From an uncultured Ruminococcus sp. (GTDB taxonomy: Bacteria; Bacillota; Clostridia; Oscillospirales; Acutalibacteraceae): a stretch of 5,539 bases of DNA. The stretch lies in the NCBI GenBank assembly GCA_902803125.1, contig CADCOZ010000246.1, positions 1 to 5,539 of the forward strand. The letters are read 5' to 3'. Made by a program: the position numbers and the translations under genes. The notes under the pieces are model-generated. The model did not search any database. It was not told where the DNA came from and saw only the letters and a program-made list of their open reading frames with translations. Below, piece after piece: positions 1 through 5,332 of this stretch (the stretch's first letter is position 1; each line of letters opens with the position of its first letter).

Positions 1-583
1 CGTTGAGGCCTTCGGAGGGAACGATGACCGTGCAGTGACCGTTGTTGATGGATACCAGACAGTCGGCAAAACCTTTGGTTTTGATTTCGGCTTCCATGTC
101 GCTTTCTGACTTCATGACGGAAGCCAGCCGTTCTGCCGCCGCAATCGCTTCTTTTTTGGTGTTTTCGGTGGTGTCGTCCGCCGACATCATGTCGGCTAAG
201 GCCGCCGCCGCTTCATCACGGGCTGTCTGCCGCCGCTGACGCTCCATCGTGAAATAGTCCTGCTGGGAAAGGGACGCTGTGCTTGCTTCGGCCGCCGCAG
301 GTTTGGCTGATTTGGCGTTGGCTGTGTCCGTTTTAGCGTTGTCGGATGTGTTCGTTTTGGTTTTGTCGGCTGTGTCTTTTTTGTTTGCTGAGGACTTGGC
401 GGCCGTTTGTCCCGAAACCTCGGTGTTGACGTAAACCGTCTGTCCTAATTCTTTGGTATCAGAAGCCGCTGTTTCGGCTGTTTCTACCGGCTGTACCGCA
501 GAAAACTGCCAGTTCAGATAAACAGCGGCTCCCAAGGCCGCCACCAAAACACCGACTAAAAGCTGTTTTTTTCCGAATGTCAT
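1..583 (-). CDS. spoIIIAH: Stage III sporulation protein AH, partial (3' end beyond window)
   Basis: Mother-cell bitopic membrane protein whose extracytoplasmic ring-building domain binds forespore SpoIIQ to bridge the two membranes of the engulfed forespore. Only 194 codons are visible; the B. subtilis protein is about 218 residues, so the C-terminal tail lies beyond the left edge. Visible order: short cytoplasmic start (MTFGKKQ), one membrane segment at about residues 8-24, a Lys/Thr/Asp/Ala-rich linker at about 60-98, a charged helical stretch (about 107-165, with FTMERQRRQ), and the family's strand region GFADCLVSINNGHCTVIV (171-188). The ATG overlaps the spoIIIAG stop as ATGA and is preceded by GAGGAGG at 7 nt, so the start is firm and translation is probably coupled to AG. 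The linker is low complexity and unlikely to align between species. Identification rests on the conserved C-terminal motif, the topology and the last place in the spoIIIA order. Confidence 0.95.
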   Translation of the reverse strand, partial: MTFGKKQLLVGVLVAALGAAVYLNWQFSAVQPVETAETAASDTKELGQTVYVNTEVSGQTAAKSSANKKDTADKTKTNTSDNAKTDTANAKSAKPAAAEASTASLSQQDYFTMERQRRQTARDEAAAALADMMSADDTTENTKKEAIAAAERLASVMKSESDMEAEIKTKGFADCLVSINNGHCTVIVPSEGLN

Positions 584-1170
584 CGTTGTTCCTCCTCATA
601 TACGCTTAATGGCCGAACACAAATATGTGTCGGCGACAGATGTACGGCCGCCGCAACGGCTTCTTTAATACTGGATGCTACTGCTTCGTCATTCCCTCCT
701 TCACATACGACCAATACGCCCCGCACATTCGGCATTAGCTGTCCAATCGTCACCGCCTGTTCGGAACCGTCTTTTCGGCGTACCACCAAATACGATTTTT
801 TCTCATTGTTCTGCTGTTCCCCTCCACTGCGTTCATTGGTCTGCACATCACTGTCACAGGCATACAGACTGCGTACCGTGCCGTCTATGGTCAGCATCAG
901 TTTGGTGCGGCCGGCTCCCTCTATGCTGGCAATCATATTGCCCAGTTCGCAGGTCAGATTGGCACGATATTCTTCAAGGTTCTCCCAGCCGTCACTTTCG
1001 GATACGGTGCTGTCAACCGAACCGCTGTCCTCCTGCGGCTTCAGCCATGACGACACAAAAATCAGCACCATTCCCGCCAGCCCTACCGCCACAATGAGCT
1101 TCAAAAAGTTTTCTTTCCTTCTGAACCAGCCCCCCGTTCCTTCCTCCTGCTTCTCCTGCTCTTTGTTCAT
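580..1170 (-). CDS. spoIIIAG: Stage III sporulation protein AG
   Basis: Bitopic mother-cell membrane protein; in B. subtilis its extracytoplasmic domain assembles into a large ring forming part of the channel to the forespore. This copy has 196 residues against about 229 in B. subtilis. Seen in order: a charged cytoplasmic N-terminus (1-20, Lys/Glu-rich), one membrane segment (about 22-42), a Ser/Asp/Glu-rich spacer (45-62), then the ring-building domain (about 65-190). The domain carries YRANLTCELGNMIASIEGAG, a polar loop (about 105-127) where the family has the strand insertion of the beta-triangle, and the hallmark PNVRGVLVVCEGGND (147-161), followed by the helix SSIKEAVAAAV. The ATG has a modest GAAGGG at suitable spacing. 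The upstream 200-bp gap from spoIIIAF contains repeat copy A, which ends 20 nt before this start. The stop overlaps the spoIIIAH start. Confidence 0.97.
   Translation of the reverse strand: MNKEQEKQEEGTGGWFRRKENFLKLIVAVGLAGMVLIFVSSWLKPQEDSGSVDSTVSESDGWENLEEYRANLTCELGNMIASIEGAGRTKLMLTIDGTVRSLYACDSDVQTNERSGGEQQNNEKKSYLVVRRKDGSEQAVTIGQLMPNVRGVLVVCEGGNDEAVASSIKEAVAAAVHLSPTHICVRPLSVYEEEQR
591..597 (-). promoter_or_regulatory. Ribosome binding site of spoIIIAH
   Basis: GAGGAGG on the minus strand, 7 nt before the spoIIIAH ATG. It lies within the last codons of spoIIIAG and is one of the strongest Shine-Dalgarno matches in the operon. This fits a need for plentiful AH, though expression level is inference. 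Confidence 0.85.
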
Positions 1171-1190
1171 AACGCCATCCCTTCACGCCC

Positions 1191-1292
1191 TGAATCTTGG
1201 AGGGCTTTGCTCTCCAAACCTCCCAGCAGAGGCTTTACCCCTGCACCCCACAACCCTTTGAAAAGCTTGCAAAAAAACTTTTGTGTTGATGG
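1191..1292 (-). repeat. Structured intergenic repeat, copy A (between spoIIIAF and spoIIIAG)
   Basis: About 102 bp matching copy B at 3627-3727 with roughly 17 substitutions and one 1-base indel (hand alignment). Three successive hairpins can be drawn: 1197-1217 (9-bp arms, 3-base loop), 1226-1232 with 1238-1244, and 1249-1255 with 1265-1271. As minus-strand RNA the second stem is 7 bp with one G-U pair. The first has one A-C mismatch and the third one G-G mismatch and two G-U pairs. On the mRNA the element starts with ATCAACACAAAAG plus a T run and ends in CCTCCAAGATTCA, 20 nt before the spoIIIAG ATG. No transposase or coding sequence is present. The family is not one I can name. Confidence 0.85.
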
Positions 1293-1370
1293 TTCATCAA
1301 GAATGACCGTATCGCAAGATATCCGACAACCGCCAAAAATTGCTGAATCACTCTGTCAGCGGTGCTTTCA

Positions 1371-1841
1371 TCACTCTACAATGACGGTGCGGCATTCCAA
1401 GCCCAAGGTATCCCGTACACAGCGGCTGACCGTACCGCTGTGATAGGCATCTGCCGAATGCAGCATGACCTCTGCTGTTATCATAGATATGCAGTTCTGT
1501 TCGTCAATATCCGTCTGCACGGTTACTTTAGCGGCCTGAATGCCCTGTTCCCGCAAAGTTTTATCCACCAAAGCCGCTACCGACTGTTCCACATAGGTTT
1601 TCCGCTGTTCTGTCAGCGTCCGCAGGCTGTCCGGTACCGGTTCTTCAAGGGAACAGTCTATATCTTTCAACCCTTCGCTCACCACATTTCCCAGCGGAAG
1701 CAGTACCCCCAACAGCAAAAACGCCCCCAACACTAACCGCACCGTTTTTTCCATGGCTGTATCCGATATCAGCATTTCTGCGATACAAACCACCACGGCA
1801 CAAACCGACACACTGACCGCCCATTCATAAACGCTTTCCAT
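1371..1841 (-). CDS. spoIIIAF: Stage III sporulation protein AF
   Basis: Mother-cell membrane protein of the spoIIIA channel with a soluble C-terminal domain of the ring-building type. The product has 156 residues, shorter than the roughly 206 of B. subtilis. Two membrane segments are visible, at about residues 7-25 and 33-51, followed by a spacer and a mixed alpha/beta domain (about 70-156). That domain contains an amphipathic helix (KTYVEQSVAALVDKTLREQG) and strands ending TVIVE. The frame stays open another 465 nt upstream inside spoIIIAE, but the ATG at 1841 is chosen because MESVYEW leads straight into the first membrane helix and is preceded by AGAGGG. The residues upstream of it are out-of-frame spoIIIAE. 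The start lies 32 nt after the spoIIIAE stop. The short C-terminus could be lineage-typical; no frameshift is evident. Confidence 0.93.
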   Translation of the reverse strand: MESVYEWAVSVSVCAVVVCIAEMLISDTAMEKTVRLVLGAFLLLGVLLPLGNVVSEGLKDIDCSLEEPVPDSLRTLTEQRKTYVEQSVAALVDKTLREQGIQAAKVTVQTDIDEQNCISMITAEVMLHSADAYHSGTVSRCVRDTLGLECRTVIVE

Positions 1842-1873
1842 GTTTTTCCCTCTTCCGAAAAACCGTTCACCGT

Positions 1874-3004
1874 TCACCGTGCCGCCGTCAGCATCAGTGC
1901 GGTAGAAATGATAAACACCGCCGCCACCGACAGCACCAAAGCCGTCAGCATGGCGGCCGCTTTGGATACGGTCTTGAATACACTGCCCATAGACGACAGT
2001 CCCACAATATCCGCCGCTGATGACAGCAAAAACAGAGAGAACTGCCAAAGAATACTTTCCAGCAATACCGGCAGAACCACCACTGCGGAAGCTATCATGA
2101 CAAAAACGCCGGCTCCCGACTTCAGCAGTTCCAGACTGCCGCTGAAGGTATTGAGGGCTTCTCCCAATACGCCGCCGACCAGCGGCACAAAAGAACTGAC
2201 CGTGAACCGCAGGGCTTTCTGACTGACCTGATCCATCGAGGTAGTCACAAAGGTATTCAGTGACAGCACCGCCACAAACACCGACAGCACAAAACCCAAA
2301 ATCCACTTGGCCATCTTATAGACAGATTCGCACAAAGACGAAAGCCGCATTTTAGGAGCCGCAGACGATGTGACCGACAACGCCAGAAACACATTCAACA
2401 GCGGCACCATCAGCTTGGCCGATACTAAAGAAACCGCATTACCGGCCGTCATCATGGTGGTATAATACGAGGTTCCCGTCACTTCATGTCCGGTACTCAT
2501 CATCAAGCCGCTCAGGATCGGCACATACGCCAACAAAAAGCCGGCCCCGCCGCTGACCAATGCGGCGGCTTTATCAATGGTTCCCGTCAGCGGTACGATG
2601 ATAGCCGTACAAATGCAGACCGAAGCCACGGTATTCTGCACCGCAGAGAGCTTCTGCACCCCCAAGCCAAAACCTTCCGTCAAGGCACACAGCAGGACAA
2701 TGCCCAGACAGGTCACCAACCCGCACAGCGGCGACTGACTGTTTTCCGACAGCATGGTCAGCACTTGTGACAGTACCTTTTCAACCGACAGTTCCGCAAA
2801 CATCTGTTCATCCGGCGGTTCCACGCCCATCTCATGCAAGGCCCGCTGTGTTTCAGAGGGCAGACTCTGCCATAAACGGTCGGTTTCCATCGCCTGTGCC
2901 TGCTGAAAATAGGGGTTGGTATCCTCTTCGGCCGCCCATACCCGCAAAGAACCGGTTCCCGCCAACAGCAGGAATAATAGACCTATCCACAGCCATTTTT
3001 TCAT
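1874..3004 (-). CDS. spoIIIAE: Stage III sporulation protein AE
   Basis: The large polytopic membrane protein of the spoIIIA complex, proposed as its export platform or permease-like part. It has 376 residues against about 400 in B. subtilis. A signal peptide is clear (MKKWLWIGLLFLLLAG, small residues, probable cleavage after VWA at 24 or AA at 25). A mature N-terminal extracytoplasmic region of about 65 residues follows (PSETQRALHEMGVEPP). Then come several hydrophobic segments: about 91-110, 125-140, 150-170, 192-206, 231-250, 288-310 and 340-372, with weaker ones between. Conserved-looking patches include LLAYVPILSGLM, TSSAAPKMRLSSLCES and SFVPLVGGVLGEALNT, typical of this family. The start lies 13 nt after the spoIIIAD stop, with GAAGTGAG as a modest Shine-Dalgarno. 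A 7-bp unit CCGTTCA is repeated in tandem across its stop codon (plus strand 1863-1880). Confidence 0.97.
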   Translation of the reverse strand: MKKWLWIGLLFLLLAGTGSLRVWAAEEDTNPYFQQAQAMETDRLWQSLPSETQRALHEMGVEPPDEQMFAELSVEKVLSQVLTMLSENSQSPLCGLVTCLGIVLLCALTEGFGLGVQKLSAVQNTVASVCICTAIIVPLTGTIDKAAALVSGGAGFLLAYVPILSGLMMSTGHEVTGTSYYTTMMTAGNAVSLVSAKLMVPLLNVFLALSVTSSAAPKMRLSSLCESVYKMAKWILGFVLSVFVAVLSLNTFVTTSMDQVSQKALRFTVSSFVPLVGGVLGEALNTFSGSLELLKSGAGVFVMIASAVVVLPVLLESILWQFSLFLLSSAADIVGLSSMGSVFKTVSKAAAMLTALVLSVAAVFIISTALMLTAAR

Positions 3005-3017
3005 CGTTTCTCACTTC

Positions 3018-3410
3018 TCACACATGGTTCATCAAGCCTGCAATCATATGCAGGAGTTTTTCCATCAGCGGCAGAGCCAATATCAGCACGGTAATTTTCG
3101 CCGCCAATTCCACTTTAGAAGCCAACGCACTTTGACCCGCATCCCGACAGGCTTCTGCTGTAAACTGGCACAAAAAGCATATGCCGATTGTCTTGACCAA
3201 TACCGCACCCATCTGCGGATCCAAGCCGATATTCACGGTCATTTCCTGTAGAGTACGCACCACAGGCATTGTCTGTGACAGGATAGACAGCAACAGTATG
3301 GTTCCGGCCGCCACCGCAATAGCTACAGAGGTTTCGGGGGTATATTTTTTCAGTGCCACCGCACAAAAAGCGGCGGTCACGGCTAAGGCCATCCAGCCGA
3401 ACAGCACCAT
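3018..3410 (-). CDS. spoIIIAD: Stage III sporulation protein AD
   Basis: Small polytopic membrane protein of the spoIIIA channel, in the same protein family as SpoIIIAC. Starting at the ATG at 3410 it has 130 residues, close to the B. subtilis length of 133, with hydrophobic segments at about 3-20, 27-45, 66-84 and 103-125. The diagnostic motif is AEACRDAGQSALASKVELAA (about 85-104), followed by a hydrophobic run ending in LALPL. The ATG falls one base after the spoIIIAC stop (TGA-A-ATG) with no good Shine-Dalgarno, so translation probably depends on ribosomes finishing AC. A TTG at 3434 would add eight residues (MNRCSASE) and overlap AC, but these look like out-of-frame AC sequence and the family starts near MVLFGW. 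The exact start is the main uncertainty. Confidence 0.95.
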   Translation of the reverse strand: MVLFGWMALAVTAAFCAVALKKYTPETSVAIAVAAGTILLLSILSQTMPVVRTLQEMTVNIGLDPQMGAVLVKTIGICFLCQFTAEACRDAGQSALASKVELAAKITVLILALPLMEKLLHMIAGLMNHV

Positions 3411-3411
3411 T

Positions 3412-3606
3412 TCAGAAGCCGAACAGCGATTCAATGGTACTGAACAACTGTGAAATCTGCTGTACCAACATCATCAGTACCACAATCAAACCGGCCAGCG
3501 TTGTCATCATCGCCTGTTCTTCACGCCCCGACCGTGAAAGCACCAGACTCAGCACCGCCACAATAATCCCTATCGCCGCAATTTTGAAGATAAAGTCAAT
3601 ATTCAT
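3412..3606 (-). CDS. spoIIIAC: Stage III sporulation protein AC
   Basis: Very small mother-cell membrane protein of the spoIIIA channel. It has 64 residues against about 68 in B. subtilis, with two hydrophobic segments (about 5-23 and 34-52) joined by a charged turn (SRSGREEQ). The pattern MNIDFIFKIAAIGIIVAVL closely resembles the family start (a V/I-D-x-I-F-x-I-A-x-x-G-I pattern). The ATG is preceded by an unusually G-rich site, AGCGGGGGGAACA. The gene is separated from spoIIIAB by 161 bp containing repeat copy B, whose end lies 20 nt before this start, and is followed almost directly by spoIIIAD. It is short enough to be missed by automatic gene calls, but conservation and position make it certain. 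Confidence 0.96.
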   Translation of the reverse strand: MNIDFIFKIAAIGIIVAVLSLVLSRSGREEQAMMTTLAGLIVVLMMLVQQISQLFSTIESLFGF

Positions 3607-3626
3607 TGTTCCCCCCGCTTCAGGAA

Positions 3627-3727
3627 TGAATGTTGGAGGACTTTACCCTCCAAACCTCCCACAAGGGACTCTGCCCCTTGACCCCGCAAGCCTTTGAATA
3701 GCTTGCGAAAAACTTTTGTGTTGATGA
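3627..3727 (-). repeat. Structured intergenic repeat, copy B (between spoIIIAB and spoIIIAC)
   Basis: About 101 bp, second copy of the element at 1191-1292 and in the same orientation. Its three stems are 3633-3641 with 3645-3653 (as minus-strand RNA 9 bp with two G-U pairs and an AAA loop), 3662-3668 with 3674-3680 (7 bp with one G-U), and 3685-3691 with 3701-3707 (perfect 7 bp, 9-base loop). It begins about 40 nt after the spoIIIAB stop and ends 20 nt before the spoIIIAC ATG, leaving the AC ribosome binding site outside the repeat. There is no coding capacity of its own and no visible target-site duplication. No T tract follows the last stem on the mRNA, so a simple terminator is unlikely. 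Confidence 0.87.
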
Positions 3728-3767
3728 TACATGATGTTTTTTTGGCTCAGAATACCATATCGGTTCC

Positions 3768-4268
3768 CTAAAGCAGGAGAACAGCCGTTAACGTGCCGCC
3801 AAACAGCCCTACCAGACGGTACAGCTTACACTTGGTTTTATAGTCCTGCCATAAATCGGACTGCTGACGAAGGGCGGTGTCCCGATGAAGGGACAGCTTG
3901 GCCAATTCGCCGCTGCAATTATCGGTGCCGAATGTTTCCCCGAAAGAACAAAGAAGCTGTCTGTCGCTCTTATGCGGCACATATCGCCGCACAGCCGCCT
4001 GCCATGCCTCCGAAAAGGATTCCCCTGCCTCCATACGCTGAACCGCCAACTGCAAAAGCGGTTCCATCAGCGGCACACCGTGAATGCTTTCAAACAGTGT
4101 CGGCACATCAGCCGCTGTATAGCCAATGACAGAAGCCGCCTGCGTCAGAAATCGAATGTACTGCTCGTAAAAATTCAGGCGGGTTTTCAGTCGGCCGGCA
4201 CCATAACAGCCGGCCAGTACACCGCATACCGCCAACAGCAAACCGCCGCCTATCTTCAGGTACAGCAT
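3768..4268 (-). CDS. spoIIIAB: Stage III sporulation protein AB
   Basis: Membrane-anchored protein of the spoIIIA complex. The B. subtilis homologue's soluble domain has a helical fold like GspF of type II secretion, suggesting it works with the SpoIIIAA ATPase at the membrane. Here it has 166 residues (about 171 in B. subtilis). It shows an N-terminal membrane segment (about 4-24, GGGLLLAVCGVLAGCYGAG), a soluble helical core (about 28-145, including FYEQYIRFLTQAASVIGY and CSFGETFGTDN), and a C-terminal hydrophobic segment (about 150-166, LVGLFGGTLTAVLLL) ending at the membrane. The ATG overlaps the end of spoIIIAA by 13 nt and has AAGGGG about 8 nt upstream, indicating coupled translation. 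The 160-bp gap that follows holds repeat copy B. Confidence 0.96.
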   Translation of the reverse strand: MLYLKIGGGLLLAVCGVLAGCYGAGRLKTRLNFYEQYIRFLTQAASVIGYTAADVPTLFESIHGVPLMEPLLQLAVQRMEAGESFSEAWQAAVRRYVPHKSDRQLLCSFGETFGTDNCSGELAKLSLHRDTALRQQSDLWQDYKTKCKLYRLVGLFGGTLTAVLLL

Positions 4269-5215
4269 AGCATCGCCCCTTCACTAAGCGTCTGTATGGC
4301 CGCTATTGAACACGGTCTGTCTGAGGATTGCAGGATAACGGCTGTGTGAAAAGCTCCGCTGTGCAGGAGTTTTTGCATCTGCGTCCGTTTCAGCAGTGAT
4401 GTATAATCAGGGGCATGAATCGAGGCTATCATGACCGCCCCCGCATGAAACCCCTGTTCCGCTAACCGCACGTCCTCTTCCGTTCCCAATTCATCACAGA
4501 TAATGACCTGCGGCGACAACGCCCGAATTGCCTGCTGAAGTCCCTCCCCTTTGGGATACCCGTTGAGGATATCGCACAACCCCAAATCATTGGCGGCGAT
4601 ACCGTGATAAGTACCGGAGAGTTCCCCCCGTTCATCAATAACGGTTGTCCGCATCATGCGACAGCCGATACCCAGCGACAAACACCGTGCCATATCCCGC
4701 AAAAGGGTGGTTTTGCCGCTGGAAGGCTCCCCCACCACCAACACGCCGCCTTTGAACGGATACAGCTGATGAATCAACGCTTCGGCCACACCGGTTTTCT
4801 GTCTGGCTATCCGAATATTCAGGGACGAAATATCACTCATCGCCGTAACTTTCCCTTCTGTCAGGACAGCTGTTCCGCACAGTCCCACCCGATGACCGCC
4901 CCGCACGGTCAGGTAGCCGTTTTTGATTTCATTTTCCACACTGTAGACCGCATAGCCGCACAGCCGCCGGAACGTATCGTAAACCTGCCGCTGTGCAGTA
5001 CAAAAAACCTTCTCGCCGGCCGAATACAGCACTCTGCCGTTTTCCTCCAAAAACAGCGTGGCCGTACCGTCCGTTAACGCCAGCGGTTTGCCGCTTCTCA
5101 GCCGTATTTCCTGTATCGCCTCCTGTTTGCTTTCCGCTAACGACATCACCACCTTTTTGACCTCGTCACACAACATTTCTGCCGCTGATGCATAGCTGCT
5201 GTACTGTTCCGACAC
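4256..5215 (-). CDS. spoIIIAA: Stage III sporulation protein AA, secretion-type ATPase
   Basis: Cytoplasmic mother-cell ATPase related to the type II/IV secretion and pilus-retraction ATPases; needed to power or assemble the channel to the forespore. It has 319 residues (307 in B. subtilis). An N-terminal domain (about 1-140) contains QEIRLRSGKPL and the Gly-rich VRGGHRVGLCG (104-114). The RecA-like domain carries Walker A GEPSSGKTT (162-170, Lys168), an acidic motif VIDERGELSG (192-201), PKGEGLQQAIRALSPQ (221-236), Walker B VIICDE (237-242, Asp241 and Glu242), and the His motif ASIHA (264-268). The Walker A has Glu-Pro-Ser-Ser where I would expect Pro-Pro-Gly-Ser or similar, but keeps every canonical position. 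The start is GTG, supported by AAAGGAGG 9 nt upstream and the absence of an in-frame ATG nearby. First gene of the operon, overlapping spoIIIAB. Confidence 0.97.
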   Translation of the reverse strand: MSEQYSSYASAAEMLCDEVKKVVMSLAESKQEAIQEIRLRSGKPLALTDGTATLFLEENGRVLYSAGEKVFCTAQRQVYDTFRRLCGYAVYSVENEIKNGYLTVRGGHRVGLCGTAVLTEGKVTAMSDISSLNIRIARQKTGVAEALIHQLYPFKGGVLVVGEPSSGKTTLLRDMARCLSLGIGCRMMRTTVIDERGELSGTYHGIAANDLGLCDILNGYPKGEGLQQAIRALSPQVIICDELGTEEDVRLAEQGFHAGAVMIASIHAPDYTSLLKRTQMQKLLHSGAFHTAVILQSSDRPCSIAAIQTLSEGAMLCCT

Positions 5216-5224
5216 GATGTTTTT

Positions 5225-5232
5225 CCTCCTTT
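5225..5232 (-). promoter_or_regulatory. Ribosome binding site deciding the GTG start of spoIIIAA
   Basis: AAAGGAGG on the minus strand, 9 nt before GTG at 5215. This is a near-perfect Shine-Dalgarno and the reason the GTG start is preferred to later in-frame ATG codons. Confidence 0.88.
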
Positions 5233-5244
5233 GCCTGATATCAC

Positions 5245-5273
5245 ATCATATTGCCGCACACCGCCAAATATAC
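5245..5273 (-). promoter_or_regulatory. Candidate sigma-E promoter of the spoIIIA operon
   Basis: On the minus strand GTATATT (5267-5273) is followed after exactly 14 nt by AATATGAT (5245-5252). The sigma-E consensus known from Bacillus is roughly a -35 ending ATATT, 14-15 nt, then a -10 like CATACAAT. The -35 fits well; the -10 matches at about five of eight positions. It lies between the upstream terminator and the spoIIIAA Shine-Dalgarno, predicting a leader of about 20 nt. The family operon is sigma-E controlled in B. subtilis, which agrees. The start site itself is inferred. Confidence 0.65.
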
Positions 5274-5299
5274 CCGCTCGACAAAAAGTCCCCCGACAA

Positions 5300-5332
5300 T
5301 AAAAAAACAGGCCCTCCCTGCGGAAGACCTGT
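5300..5332 (-). terminator. Intrinsic terminator of the gene upstream of spoIIIA
   Basis: Reading the minus strand, ACAGGTCTTCC, loop GCAG, GGAGGGCCTGT forms an 11-bp stem (two G-U pairs) directly followed by seven T residues and ATTGT. This is a textbook rho-independent terminator. It ends transcription arriving from beyond the right side of the window and insulates the spoIIIA promoter about 27 bp further on. On the plus strand there is no T tract, so it works one way only. Confidence 0.9.

Noticed and set aside
675..1261. Plus-strand open frames opposite spoIIIAG
   Set aside because: Antisense shadows of a conserved gene; no ribosome binding sites, and the later part simply translates repeat copy A.
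1191..1292. Repeat copies as intrinsic terminators or CRISPR-like units
   Set aside because: No T tract follows the hairpins on the mRNA strand, and only two dispersed copies exist without regular spacers.
1293..1370. Internal sigma-E promoter between spoIIIAF and spoIIIAG (GGATATC and CATTCTTG)
   Set aside because: The spacing is about 12 nt and the -10 match poor, so it does not meet even the weak standard used for the spoIIIAB-AC gap.
1842..2306. Open frame extending spoIIIAF upstream by 155 codons inside spoIIIAE
   Set aside because: It overlaps the clearly conserved spoIIIAE coding frame, its residues are Cys/Gly-rich and unlike any SpoIIIAF, and a good start with a ribosome binding site exists at 1841.
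3353..3697. Plus-strand frame of 114 codons opposite spoIIIAC and spoIIIAD
   Set aside because: Runs antisense through two conserved genes and ends in the repeat; its C-terminus (GGLYPPNLPQGTLPL) is translated repeat, echoed in the frame through copy A.
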